Below are positions 1-8,788 of a DNA stretch of 64,000 nt, piece after piece. The notes under the pieces were generated by a model that worked only from the letters and a program-made list of their open reading frames with translations, searched no databases and was not told the DNA's origin. Every line of letters starts with the position of its first letter. The stretch's first letter is position 1. The stretch comes from Neorhodopirellula pilleata (GTDB lineage: Bacteria > Planctomycetota > Planctomycetia > Pirellulales > Pirellulaceae): the NCBI RefSeq assembly GCF_007859915.1, contig NZ_SJPM01000009.1, forward strand, positions 263,982 to 327,981, read 5' to 3'. A program made the translations under genes and the position numbers.

Positions 1-1128
1 CAACCCGTCGTCGCCGAAGGCCTGAAGTTCCTGGTGCAATCCTCTACACCGGAGAATGAAGGTCAATTCAGTTGGCCGATCGATACGAACTTGGCGACTT
101 GGGTGACTTCACTGAGTGTCCAGGCGTTGACGATCGGTGAGGGCGATCGTGATTTCATCTCCGATGACTTAGTCGATTGGATTTTGTCGTGCCAACACAA
201 CGTGCGACATCCCTTTACCGGTGCCGACCCCGGTGGCTGGGGCTGGACCGACTTATCCGGCGCGGTCCCCGACGCCGACGATACTCCGGGGGCAATGATC
301 GCGTTGATGGCGTGCCGGACGAGCGTCTCGCCGGAACAGGTCGGGCGAATCGACGAGGCTTGCCGACGCGGCGCGGGCTGGTTGCTCGGGCTGCAAAACC
401 GCGACGGTGGTTGGCCGACGTTTTGCCGCGGTTGGGGAAAACTTCCGTTCGACCGCAGCAGTGTCGACTTGACCGCTCACGCGATCCGGGCACTACGTTG
501 TCTGGAACCCGCCGGGTTGAGGGAGGCGATGAACACAGGTGCGACCGAGCGGGCGATCGGACGCGGGTTGGAGTTTCTTCGCCGACAGCAACAGCCCGAT
601 GGTTCCTGGTTACCGTTGTGGTTCGGCAATCAAGATCGTCCGGACGAGGACAATCCGGTTTACGGAACCGCCAAAGTTCTCGTCGACGTCGATCCCGCAC
701 TTGGTTTGGATTCGATCGTCCGAGGAATCGAGTATCTCGTCGACCACCAAAACGCCGACGGCGGGTGGGGGGGTGGACCTTCGGTCGCGGCCGCTTTCGG
801 GCTGCCAGAGACGCATATCAGCACGGTCGAGGAAACCGCTTTGGCCGTCGACGCCCTGGCCAGTTTCTTCCACCGGGAGGCCGATCCGATTGCTTTGCCG
901 ATTAGCCTGACCAATCGCACCCGAGACGCTATACTGTTGGGCGGCGAGTGGCTGGTACGGGCCGTCGCCGACGATCGCCACCAAACGGCGTGGCCGATCG
1001 GGTTTTATTTTGCCAAGCTTTGGTATCACGAACGGCTCTATCCACCGATCTTTGCCCTCGCGGCACTCTCCCGCTTGGCGAAACACGTTCAACAGACCGA
1101 CGCATCTCCACCGAGCTCACCCACCTAA
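1..1128 (+). CDS. Squalene-hopene cyclase-like class II terpene cyclase, 3' part
   Basis: The reading frame is open to the window edge, so only the last 375 residues are visible. Seen: the class II cyclase acid motif DADDT at about residues 91-95 (nt 271-285), matching the DXDD that protonates squalene or related polyprenes. Three QW-type repeats follow (LLGLQNRDGGW, LRRQQQPDGSW, LVDHQNADGGW). The C-terminus WPIGFYFAKLWYHERLYP resembles the conserved end of squalene-hopene cyclases, and the distance from DXDD to the stop (about 280 residues) fits the family. The enzyme would cyclise a linear isoprenoid at the membrane. The next gene contains a prenyl diphosphate synthase domain, 39 bp downstream on the same strand, which supports a terpenoid pathway. 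The true substrate and product are unknown; it may not be hopene. Family confidence is high, start unknown. Confidence 0.85.
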   Translation, partial: QPVVAEGLKFLVQSSTPENEGQFSWPIDTNLATWVTSLSVQALTIGEGDRDFISDDLVDWILSCQHNVRHPFTGADPGGWGWTDLSGAVPDADDTPGAMIALMACRTSVSPEQVGRIDEACRRGAGWLLGLQNRDGGWPTFCRGWGKLPFDRSSVDLTAHAIRALRCLEPAGLREAMNTGATERAIGRGLEFLRRQQQPDGSWLPLWFGNQDRPDEDNPVYGTAKVLVDVDPALGLDSIVRGIEYLVDHQNADGGWGGGPSVAAAFGLPETHISTVEETALAVDALASFFHREADPIALPISLTNRTRDAILLGGEWLVRAVADDRHQTAWPIGFYFAKLWYHERLYPPIFALAALSRLAKHVQQTDASPPSSPT

Positions 1129-1167
1129 TTCCCTCACCACGACGCACTTTCTCAGCAGGGTATCAAT

Positions 1168-3051
1168 TTGTCGACCGGATCACCCCCGACGCGGACGAAG
1201 CGGCGAAAGACCAGCCATCTCAAGGACGTTCCGGAAACCCTCGCGATGCGGGAGAGTTTGCGGGATCGTTGTCGGGAGGTCGCCGATCGTTTGGACCACG
1301 ACCATCCGCTGACCAAAGATCAAATGGAAGTCGTCGCCCGGCGGATGCTCGAGGAAGCCGATCTGCCCGAAGGCTTCTTGGGCTGGACGATGGTGAACAT
1401 CAGTAGCGCCTTTTGGCGAAAGCAACTTTCGTCGGTGCCTCCGGAGCGTCGTTTGTTTTTGTTGCCCCATTGTTTGAAACACGCCGAAGGCTGCCCCGCC
1501 GATTACGACCAATTCGGTATGAATTGCAAGGAATGCGGTGCGTGCAGTATCGCCGATTTCCGCGGCGTGGCCGAAGAGATGGGGTATCGCGTTTTAGTCG
1601 CCGAAGGCTCACCGGTGGTGATGAAGATCATCGTCGGCGGATACGTCGATGCGGTCGTTGGTGTGGCGTGTTTGAATGTTTTGGAAAAGGCCATCGATAA
1701 GGTTTTGCTGGCGGGGATTCCCTGCATGGCGGTGCCGTTGTTGTCGAGCGATTGTCGCAATACCAAGGTCGACGAATCGTGGGTCGAAGAGATGATCCGC
1801 ACTCCATACATTCCCGCCGCAGCGCAAACCCGCAGTTACGTTCACTTGATGCGAGCGGCGGGCGGATTGTTCCAAACCGATGAACTTCATCGCCTGGCAC
1901 CACCGGCGCGGATCGGCGAAAACGGCCGGCTGCCCGGACAAGGTTCAGGCAATGAGTCACAAGAAGACGCGATCACACCGGATCGTTTGGAAGGCGTCGA
2001 CCCGATCGCCGCGACCGAAGCGATCGCGTATGACTTTTTAGCTCGGGGCGGTAAACACTCACGGCCGTTCATCACCTTGGCGGCATACGATGCGATGACC
2101 GGCGGCGATGCGACGGCAGGCGACGGTGAAGCGATCTTAGAAAAAATCCCCGATGCGGTTCGCCGCGCGGCGCTGAGTATCGAAACGTTTCATAAAGCAA
2201 GTTTGGTTCACGACGATATCGAAGACGACGATGCGTTCCGATACGGCCAACCCGCCGTCCACGATCGATTCGGCGTGGCGACCGCGATCAATGTCGGCGA
2301 TTACTTGATCGGTTTGGGCTATCGGTTGCTCAGCCGCACGATGATCGGTGACGAGGTCCCCGCCGCGACTCGCGTCGATTTGCTCGATTCGTTGGCGGCC
2401 GCGCACGTGCGTTTGTCGGAAGGCCAGGGCGCGGAGTTGTTTTGGCGAGATGCCAAAGATCGACGTTTGCAGCCGATCGACGCGTTGAAGATTTACGCGT
2501 TGAAAACTTCACCCGCTTTTGAAGCGGCGTTGTTCAGCGGTGTGCGTTTGGCGATTCAAGATGCCGACGCGATTGCGGAAGCGGCCCAGGTCGAGAGATT
2601 GCTCGATCCGATCCGCCGTTTCTCACGTAATTTGGGCGTCGCGTTTCAAATCATCAACGACCTGCACGATTGGCTCGGCGATGATTCGAACAAACTCAGC
2701 GCCGGTGCCGACGTGATCGCGGGCCGACCCACATTGTTGTGGGCACTGGCATTGCAAAACCTCAACGGAGACGATCAAGCGACGCTGTTGAGCATCGCCG
2801 AGGATGATTGTGAGTTGTCAGTGATCGAGCGTTTGCAAACGGCCGAACGTCTTTATCGCCAATCCGGTGCCTTTGACCTCGCGTTGCAGTTGGTCGACAA
2901 GCATCAAGCCAAAGCCGAACAGGTGGCCGACGACATCGAAATCGAACCACTGCGTCGGTTGTTTTATTTCCTCGTCGATACCGTTTTGGAACGGCCCGAG
3001 ATGCCGTCGCCGGCGCTCGTTTCGCTCGCCGTCGCGGCCCCGGTCGCCTGA
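1168..3051 (+). CDS. DUF116 / polyprenyl diphosphate synthase fusion
   Basis: 627 residues from a TTG start preceded by GCAGGG seven bases upstream. The N-terminal part (about 85-240) looks like DUF116, with clustered cysteines at 102, 109, 120, 123 and 126 (CPA...C..C..C) that could bind a metal or Fe-S cluster (inference). The C-terminal part (about 275-615) is a trans-isoprenyl diphosphate synthase: GGKHSRP at 294-300, first aspartate motif DDIED at 349-353, and a second motif at 497-501 reading NDLHD, where the first Asp is replaced by Asn. The fusion would supply a prenyl diphosphate, presumably to the upstream cyclase-like enzyme or to a quinone/meroterpenoid route with the downstream DUF98 gene, whose ATG lies 3 bp after this stop. 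The role of the DUF116 half is unknown. Chain length cannot be read from the sequence. Confidence 0.85.
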   Translation: MSTGSPPTRTKRRKTSHLKDVPETLAMRESLRDRCREVADRLDHDHPLTKDQMEVVARRMLEEADLPEGFLGWTMVNISSAFWRKQLSSVPPERRLFLLPHCLKHAEGCPADYDQFGMNCKECGACSIADFRGVAEEMGYRVLVAEGSPVVMKIIVGGYVDAVVGVACLNVLEKAIDKVLLAGIPCMAVPLLSSDCRNTKVDESWVEEMIRTPYIPAAAQTRSYVHLMRAAGGLFQTDELHRLAPPARIGENGRLPGQGSGNESQEDAITPDRLEGVDPIAATEAIAYDFLARGGKHSRPFITLAAYDAMTGGDATAGDGEAILEKIPDAVRRAALSIETFHKASLVHDDIEDDDAFRYGQPAVHDRFGVATAINVGDYLIGLGYRLLSRTMIGDEVPAATRVDLLDSLAAAHVRLSEGQGAELFWRDAKDRRLQPIDALKIYALKTSPAFEAALFSGVRLAIQDADAIAEAAQVERLLDPIRRFSRNLGVAFQIINDLHDWLGDDSNKLSAGADVIAGRPTLLWALALQNLNGDDQATLLSIAEDDCELSVIERLQTAERLYRQSGAFDLALQLVDKHQAKAEQVADDIEIEPLRRLFYFLVDTVLERPEMPSPALVSLAVAAPVA

Positions 3052-3054
3052 GTC

Positions 3055-3705
3055 ATGTCGGACGTGGTAAGTGACCGAGCGATCCAGGATGACGATGAAT
3101 TCGTCGACTTATCGGAACTGTTGGCGGAGTTTTATGCTTCGCCGGCAACGCTGGGCGAATTCGAACAAGTCGCCGAAGTTCCCGCTCCGTTCGATCAATT
3201 GCTCGATCACAACCATCACATGACGGTCACCGTCGAAGCGTTTCATGGCGATGTAGTTGATGTCGTCGTGCATCGCAGTCGCAGTTCGCTCGAGGACGGC
3301 AACTCGGTTTGGCAAAACGATCCGAATTTGCGATCGGACCAACGGACCGCAATCGCCGCGACGACGGTTTCGTATTCTCGCGAGATCACTCTGGTGACTC
3401 ATCAATCCCAACGCACCGTGCAATACGGGATCGTGCGTCTCAACCCGGCCATGTTGCAACGTGCGGTATGGATGGAGATCGCCGGCGGTGAAATCCCGCT
3501 CGGCCGCGTCTTGATCCAACACCACGTGCTGCGTTCGGTCGAATTGTGTCGCTTGTGGAAAGTCACCTGCGGAGTGGCCTTGGCGAAGTTTCTCGGCACA
3601 CCGATCGGTGAAGTCGTCTACGGCCGGACCGCATTGATCCGATGTGACAATCAACCCGCGATCGAACTGCTAGAAATCGTCGTCGATATCGTCGTCGATC
3701 GCTAA
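3055..3705 (+). CDS. DUF98 / chorismate pyruvate-lyase-like protein
   Basis: 216 residues, ATG three bases after the preceding stop, so probably translationally coupled. Seen: LLDHNHHMTVTVE near residue 50, a YSREITL strand, YGIVRLN, and the PLGRVLIQHHVLRSVE stretch. This pattern matches the DUF98 family, of which mycobacterial Rv2949c is a chorismate lyase releasing pyruvate and 4-hydroxybenzoate. If that activity holds, the gene would provide an aromatic acceptor next to a prenyl donor enzyme. The acidic first 40 residues are extra relative to the core. Activity is inferred from family resemblance only; some DUF98-like proteins are uncharacterised. Confidence 0.7.
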   Translation: MSDVVSDRAIQDDDEFVDLSELLAEFYASPATLGEFEQVAEVPAPFDQLLDHNHHMTVTVEAFHGDVVDVVVHRSRSSLEDGNSVWQNDPNLRSDQRTAIAATTVSYSREITLVTHQSQRTVQYGIVRLNPAMLQRAVWMEIAGGEIPLGRVLIQHHVLRSVELCRLWKVTCGVALAKFLGTPIGEVVYGRTALIRCDNQPAIELLEIVVDIVVDR

Positions 3706-3718
3706 GCCCGGCCGCAAG

Positions 3719-3862
3719 CGGCGTGTTGGCTTAATTGTTTTGGTAACCCGACGCGTGAGTTTTGAGGTTGCACTTTTTTCGTAACCCGCTGCGTAAGCGA
3801 GGGATCATTGATATTGACTCATCCCTCGCTTACGCTTCGGGTTACCATTAAATCGACACGCC
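3719..3862. repeat. Palindromic element, copy 1
   Basis: Core inverted repeat: GTAACCCGCTGCGTAAGCGA (3781-3800) pairs with the GTAACCCGAAGCGTAAGCGA complement ending at 3845. Weaker outer arms (GGCGTGTTGGCTTAAT at 3719-3735 and its near-complement at 3847-3862) extend it. A partial extra copy of the arm lies at 3743-3760. The same arms recur at 13250, 21846, 25082 and 26138. It sits after the DUF98 gene. Confidence 0.85.
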
Positions 3863-3890
3863 GCATCTGGTGTTGGTTCGCTCCAAAAAA

Positions 3891-3997
3891 CTTAAGCTTA
3901 AACCTAAACTTAAACCTAAACTCTCGTCGCAACCACGAGCCCCACGATTCGCGGGTTTTGCTGCTGTTAAGTTTAGGTTTAAGTTTAAGTTTAAGTT
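3891..3997. repeat. Inverted tracts of AAACCTAAACTT-type repeats
   Basis: A run of AAACCTAAACTT-like units at 3891-3922 is answered by the complementary AAGTTTAGGTTT run at 3969-3997, separated by about 46 bp that itself contains a small CTCG/CGAG hairpin. RNA or single-stranded DNA from here could fold into a long stem. It lies about 150 bp upstream of the MFS gene. No coding function seen. Confidence 0.75.
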
Positions 3998-4146
3998 GAG
4001 GCTGTTGCCTTGGGCTGGCACGCTCAAGCGAGCAGGACGATTCAAAGCCGAGGCAGATCTTGGGCTGGTGTCGTGGCGGGTAACTATCCGACAATGGGTC
4101 TCGCATTCGTTCTTTTTGAATTCCGTCGCACCCAGGAACCCTTTCG

Positions 4147-5538
4147 TTGACCGCTCAGCATTCGCCCGAAACGACCACATTGAACCGCAATTTGACGCGA
4201 AGTATGGGCGACGCGGCTTGTTTCGGCGGGATGGTCGGTTGCGGCGAATCGTATTTGCCGGCGTTTGCGTTGGCGGTCGGGATGAGCGACACGGCGGCGG
4301 GGTTGGTGGGAAGCGTGCCATTGTTCGTCGGCGGAATCTTGCAATTGGTGTCGCCGACCGGCATCCGCTGGATCGGTGGATTGCGGCGGTGGGTCGTCGC
4401 CGGGGCGACGTTGCAGGCGCTCGCTTTCATTCCCCTGATCGTGGCGGCATGGGTCGGCGAGTTGTCGCTCGGGATGATCTTGCTGATCGCATCGTTGTAC
4501 TGGGCGACGGGGCTGGCGACCGGGCCGGCCTGGAACACTTGGGTGGAAGAGATCGTACCGTCCGGGATTCGTGTTCGTTTCTTTTCCCGACGATCACGCT
4601 TGCAGCAGGTCTGCACGTTTGGCGGTTTGGTTGCCGCAGGCGTCACGTTGCACGTTGCCTCGCAATACGGCCGAGCCCTATGGGGATTCACCGCGATCTT
4701 TGTCGCCGCGACGGGACTGCGTCTCGCGTCGGCTTGGTTCTTGTTCCAACATCCCCGCGATCAAGCGGAATCCAACGGGAGTTCAACGGCGGCAAACGGC
4801 CAGTTGGCGGGCGAAGATCTCGCGATCGTTGCTCGACCGGCTGCGATCAACGAATCGAATCATCCGCTGCGGGACTCGGCTTTTCGCAACCGTGCGGCGG
4901 GACGATTGTTGGCCTATTTGGTGCTGATGCAAGTATTCATTCAGATCAGCGGTCCGTTCTTCACGCCATTCATGCTGACCCATTTGCAGTTCACCTACGG
5001 CGAGTTCGTTTGGCTGACCTCGATCGCATTCGTCAGCAAAGTGTTGTCGATCGCGTTTTGGGGACGAACGGCAGAGAAGTTCGGAGCCGATCGATTGCTG
5101 TGGATGGGCGGCATCGGGCTAATACCACTTTCGTCGTTTTGGATCTTTTCGTCCGACTTGGTTTATCTCACGTTCGTGCAGATCATTGCGGGGATCGCCT
5201 GGGCGGCGTACGAACTCGGTTTCTTTTTGAGCTTTTTTGATTTGCTGCCGCGGGCTCGGCGGACGAAACTGCTCACGATTTACAACTTCGCCAACACGGC
5301 CGCGATCTGCTTAGGTGCGGTGCTGGGTGCGGCGATCTTCAACAGGCTCGGTGCCGACGAGGTCGCCTACGATTGGTTGTTCGGTTTATCGGCGGTCGGC
5401 CGCCTGTTATGCTTGGCCGTGTTGGCGGGGACGCCGCTTCCCCATCATGCGGTCCGCACGATCGCGCTTCGGATTCTCAGCGTGCGGGTCAATTCGGGGT
5501 CGATCACCAGTCCGGTGGTGGCCGGCGGCGATGATTAA
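4147..5538 (+). CDS. MFS transporter
   Basis: 463 residues from TTG with AGGAA eight bases upstream. Hydrophobic segments occur throughout in a pattern fitting about 12 membrane helices, with a hydrophilic central loop near residues 200-250 separating two halves, as in the major facilitator superfamily. The stretch GLATGPAWNTWVEEIVP near residue 120 resembles the loop after helix 4 in planctomycete MFS proteins. Located in the inner membrane; substrate unknown. The kinase gene follows after 22 bp and may be co-transcribed. A longer open frame in another phase overlaps this region but shows no family signature. Confidence 0.75.
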   Translation: MTAQHSPETTTLNRNLTRSMGDAACFGGMVGCGESYLPAFALAVGMSDTAAGLVGSVPLFVGGILQLVSPTGIRWIGGLRRWVVAGATLQALAFIPLIVAAWVGELSLGMILLIASLYWATGLATGPAWNTWVEEIVPSGIRVRFFSRRSRLQQVCTFGGLVAAGVTLHVASQYGRALWGFTAIFVAATGLRLASAWFLFQHPRDQAESNGSSTAANGQLAGEDLAIVARPAAINESNHPLRDSAFRNRAAGRLLAYLVLMQVFIQISGPFFTPFMLTHLQFTYGEFVWLTSIAFVSKVLSIAFWGRTAEKFGADRLLWMGGIGLIPLSSFWIFSSDLVYLTFVQIIAGIAWAAYELGFFLSFFDLLPRARRTKLLTIYNFANTAAICLGAVLGAAIFNRLGADEVAYDWLFGLSAVGRLLCLAVLAGTPLPHHAVRTIALRILSVRVNSGSITSPVVAGGDD

Positions 5539-5560
5539 CAGTTGGATGATTTGAACGCCG

Positions 5561-7453
5561 ATGTCGCCTGAATCGAGCCAACCGCCGGACGAGTTTCAAA
5601 CGCAGCCCGTTGCCGCGTTGTCGGGTCACGTTGCTCACGATTCACAAGATTTATCCGCGCGAGCGACAGGCCAGAGACGGCCGGGTTCACGAATCGATGA
5701 TTTCGAAATCATCCAAATGCTCGGCAAGGGCGCATTCGCAGAAGTTTATCTGGCACGCCAATTGTCGATGGCACGCTTGGTCGCGTTGAAGATCTCTGGA
5801 GGTGACGGCGACGAACCTCAAGCCCTTGCACAGTTCGATCATCCCAATATCGTTCGCGTGTACGATCAGCGGATCGTTGATCGTTCGCATTTACTGTACA
5901 TGCAGTATCATCCTGGCGGCACGTTGGCCGATGTGGTCACGTTAGTCCGCGAGGTGACCCACGATGTCTCATCGGAAATCCAGGGTGAAGTCTATTTGCG
6001 AGCCATTGATGCGAACCTGTTGGCGGCGGCGCAGGTTGTCCCCGAGCGTTCGGGTACTCGTGATTGGTTAGCGACGGCGGATTGGCCCAAGGTGGTCGCG
6101 TGGGTGGGGATTCAGTTATCACAGGCCCTGCAAGCGGCTCACCAGGCGGGCGTATTGCACCGCGACGTCAAACCCGCCAACGTCTTGTTGACCGCCGAGG
6201 GGATTCCGCAACTGGCCGATTTCAACGTGAGCTTGACGGACGCGCCCGCTGCATTCGCTCAGTCCGGTCAATCCACCGAGACTTGCTTGGGCGGGTCGCT
6301 CGGGTACATGTCGCCGGAGCATTTACGAGCGATGCACCCGAAACTTTCCGGCTCGCCGGGCGGAATCCGCGAACCGGCGGATCTGTATTCGTTGGCGGTC
6401 TTGTTATGGGAGCTTTGGCAGGGGCAGCGCCCGTTCGAATGCAACGACGAAGCACGCTCGCCATCGGACATGATCCACGAGCAAATCGCGTCTCGTTCCC
6501 GCCCGCTCAAACCGCCAAACTGGGCGGCCGATGGAACCGGCAAGGCCAACGCATCGGCGCGGGTATTGCATCGTGTGCTCGTCGATGCCTTATCCGTCGA
6601 TCCGTCGGCTCGGCCGGTCAGCGGCGGCGCGATGGCGGGCCGTTTAAAATTAGCGATGCACCCGGAAGCGGCACGATTATTTGAACCCGAAGCGGGGTCG
6701 CTCGCTGATCGGCTGATGCGAATCTCGCCGTGGTGGGTGGCGACGGTGGCCATCTTGTTGCCGAACATTGCCGCCGGTTGGTTCAACTATCAATACAACC
6801 AAAACGAAATCATGACCGAACAGATGCGGGCCGGATTGGATCAGATCGCATTTTGGGTCAACGCGATCGCTTTCCCCTTTGCCGTCGGGTTGATGATCTA
6901 CTTTACCAGTGCCTGCGCCAGGGCACTCGGAGCGGCTTGCAACGGAGAAACGGTCGGACCGCAGGAGTTACGGGCAACGTTGGAATTGGGACATCGAGCC
7001 GCGATCATCGGCGGAACTTGCTGGACGATCGCGGGAATCGTGTATCCGATTCTATTGCGATGGCGTTTCAGCGAGTTCACATCCGACCAAGCGACTCATT
7101 TCTTTTTATCTCTGTTGATGTGCGGCGGAGTTGCGATGATTTACCCGCTGTTTGTATTGGGAATGATCACGACGCATGTTTACTATCCGCAAATGATCCG
7201 CCCGACGATGATCGATTCGCAATTCCATGCCAACGCGAAACGGATCAAGGAAACGAGCGAATCGTATCTCTTGATCGCGGTACTGATTCCGTTGTTCGGA
7301 TTGGCGTTGATGGTGTTCGGTGAGAGTCAATCGAAAGGGTTCATGTTGACCGCGATTTTCGCCGGCATGCTCGGTCTGTTCGGATCGTTCAAGGCATACC
7401 GCAGCATGGTGCAAACGTGGGAACGACTCGGCGAGGTTCTAGCGTCGAAGTGA
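5561..7453 (+). CDS. Membrane-anchored Ser/Thr protein kinase with DFN motif
   Basis: 630 residues. The kinase domain spans about 47-365: glycine loop GKGAFAEV (55-62), ATP lysine K77, probable helix-C glutamate E85, catalytic HRDVKPAN (200-207), and SPE at 251-253. The Mg-binding DFG is DFN (220-222), so the Asp is kept but Gly is replaced by Asn. The K-to-E spacing is short, and about 30 extra residues lie between the hinge and the catalytic loop. After residue 390 come five or so hydrophobic segments, a membrane domain at the C-terminus rather than the usual single helix. The key catalytic residues suggest activity. Targets are unknown. No close RBS is visible before the ATG. Confidence 0.88.
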   Translation: MSPESSQPPDEFQTQPVAALSGHVAHDSQDLSARATGQRRPGSRIDDFEIIQMLGKGAFAEVYLARQLSMARLVALKISGGDGDEPQALAQFDHPNIVRVYDQRIVDRSHLLYMQYHPGGTLADVVTLVREVTHDVSSEIQGEVYLRAIDANLLAAAQVVPERSGTRDWLATADWPKVVAWVGIQLSQALQAAHQAGVLHRDVKPANVLLTAEGIPQLADFNVSLTDAPAAFAQSGQSTETCLGGSLGYMSPEHLRAMHPKLSGSPGGIREPADLYSLAVLLWELWQGQRPFECNDEARSPSDMIHEQIASRSRPLKPPNWAADGTGKANASARVLHRVLVDALSVDPSARPVSGGAMAGRLKLAMHPEAARLFEPEAGSLADRLMRISPWWVATVAILLPNIAAGWFNYQYNQNEIMTEQMRAGLDQIAFWVNAIAFPFAVGLMIYFTSACARALGAACNGETVGPQELRATLELGHRAAIIGGTCWTIAGIVYPILLRWRFSEFTSDQATHFFLSLLMCGGVAMIYPLFVLGMITTHVYYPQMIRPTMIDSQFHANAKRIKETSESYLLIAVLIPLFGLALMVFGESQSKGFMLTAIFAGMLGLFGSFKAYRSMVQTWERLGEVLASK

Positions 7454-7502
7454 CAGCGGACTCGGGACCCGCACGAGCTCGTCTCGTGGGTGAATCAGGT
7501 TC

Positions 7503-7621
7503 GCAAGCTAGACAACGACGCCCTCCCAACCTTCCGATTTTCACTTGTGCTCGCCGCTTGAAGCGGCGAGCACAAGTGAAAATCGGAAGGTTGGGGAAAT
7601 TGCGGCTCGTGTCTAGCTTGC
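7503..7621. repeat. Perfect 35-bp inverted repeat with outer arms
   Basis: Arms at 7525-7559 and 7561-7595 are perfectly complementary with a single-base loop (G7560). A second pair, GCAAGCTAGAC at 7503-7513 and its complement at 7611-7621, encloses them. It lies between the kinase and the convergent ATP-grasp gene. No T-tract follows, so it is not a classic intrinsic terminator, though it may still stop or stabilise transcripts. The rest of 7454-7756 holds a small CCTGCCAG/CTGGCAGG hairpin near 7636-7656 and no gene. Confidence 0.9.
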
Positions 7622-7756
7622 CAACCTCGGCTTCCTGCCAGACGAGCTGGCAGGGGAGCAATACATGAGGACTCGTGGGGTATAAGAAAGCTGGAAACCT
7701 ATGCCACCAATTGTTCACGCGATGTTTAGCGTCGAATTGACAGCGTAATAGCGGTC

Positions 7757-8788
7757 TTACGCCATCCAATCGGCTTTGTAAGCCAAGCCGAGATTCAGGA
7801 TCCGCTGGATCAAGGCTTCGTATCCGATCCCTGCGGCTTCGGCGGATTCGGCGAAATCTTCGCCGTACTCGATGTTCGGATTCGCGTTCGCTTCGATCAC
7901 GTAGATCTCACCCGTCGAGGTCAAGCGCAAGTCCATCCGTGCATAGCCCGTCATTTCTAATGCCCGATAAACCCGTTTGGATAGTTTCGCAATTTGTTGT
8001 TGCATCGCGGGATCGAGGTCTTTGGCCGCGTGGGTGGTGATTTGATGTCGTTCTTGATACTTGCGATCCCACTTCACCCGGCTCGTCGCGATCGGGGCGG
8101 CGGCGTCGGTCAAGGTCCCGAAATCCATTTCCCACGCCGGAAAACAGACCAGGCGATCGTTGCCGATCACGCCACAGTACAGCTCGCGGCCTTCGATGTA
8201 TTGTTCCACAATGACGTCGTCACCGGTCTTTTCGTGCATGAACGCGACTCGTTCCTGCAAGGCTTCGTCGGTGGTGACGATCGACGCCTGAGCGATTCCG
8301 AACGAGGCGTCTTCGACAGCTGATTTGACAAATAAAGGAAACGTCAATCGCTTCGGACGACGGATCGCGCGGCCGATCGGGAAGACCGCGAATCGGGGTG
8401 TCGGGATGCGGTGATAGGTCAGGATTTTTTTGGAGAGCGCCTTGTCTTTGCTAAGTAGCAATCCACGCGGGTTGCACCCGGTGTAGGACTGTTGCATCAA
8501 TTCCAAGTAACTCGTCACGGCAAAGTCATAACGGACGAGGCCATGAAACTCTTCGAGCAGCATGTACGTGATGTCGGGCTGCCATTCGAGCAGCGCTTGC
8601 CGGATCTTTCCCAAATCGTTGTAGATCCCCAGCGGCAAGACCTCGTGACCGAGACCGCGAAGGGTTTCGGAAATATCGAACTCGGCCTTCCAAGCTCCCC
8701 ACTGGTCTTCGGTGAATCCGTCGAGTGATTCCGGCGGCTCGTGGCCTTCGCGGACCAAGACGAGAACGCGTAGTTTAGAGTGTCGCAC
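7757..8788 (-). CDS. ATP-grasp ligase of the D-Ala-D-Ala ligase type
   Basis: 343 residues. Seen: an N-terminal Rossmann-like part, the CNPRGLLLSKDKALSKK segment typical of D-alanine--D-alanine ligase-like enzymes (SKDKALSK near 112-120), VKSAVEDASFGI (ATP-binding lysine), VIVEQYIEGRE, and the metal-binding end YVIEANANPNIEYGED (E-x-N-x-N-P). These enzymes join a carboxylate to an amine through an acyl phosphate using ATP. The start overlaps the end of the upstream zinc-peptidase gene by 14 bp, so the two are one unit. It is probably not the housekeeping Ddl because of its partner and divergent N-terminus; substrate unknown. Confidence 0.85.
   Translation of the reverse strand: MRHSKLRVLVLVREGHEPPESLDGFTEDQWGAWKAEFDISETLRGLGHEVLPLGIYNDLGKIRQALLEWQPDITYMLLEEFHGLVRYDFAVTSYLELMQQSYTGCNPRGLLLSKDKALSKKILTYHRIPTPRFAVFPIGRAIRRPKRLTFPLFVKSAVEDASFGIAQASIVTTDEALQERVAFMHEKTGDDVIVEQYIEGRELYCGVIGNDRLVCFPAWEMDFGTLTDAAAPIATSRVKWDRKYQERHQITTHAAKDLDPAMQQQIAKLSKRVYRALEMTGYARMDLRLTSTGEIYVIEANANPNIEYGEDFAESAEAAGIGYEALIQRILNLGLAYKADWMA

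Noticed and set aside
610..1092. Minus-strand open frame of 160 codons inside the cyclase gene
   Set aside because: Antisense shadow of a strongly coding frame with DXDD and QW motifs; no own signature.
3870..5240. Long plus-strand open frame (456 codons) overlapping the MFS gene in another phase
   Set aside because: It begins in repeat tracts, is strongly arginine-rich with no family signature, and competes with a clear 12-helix MFS frame.
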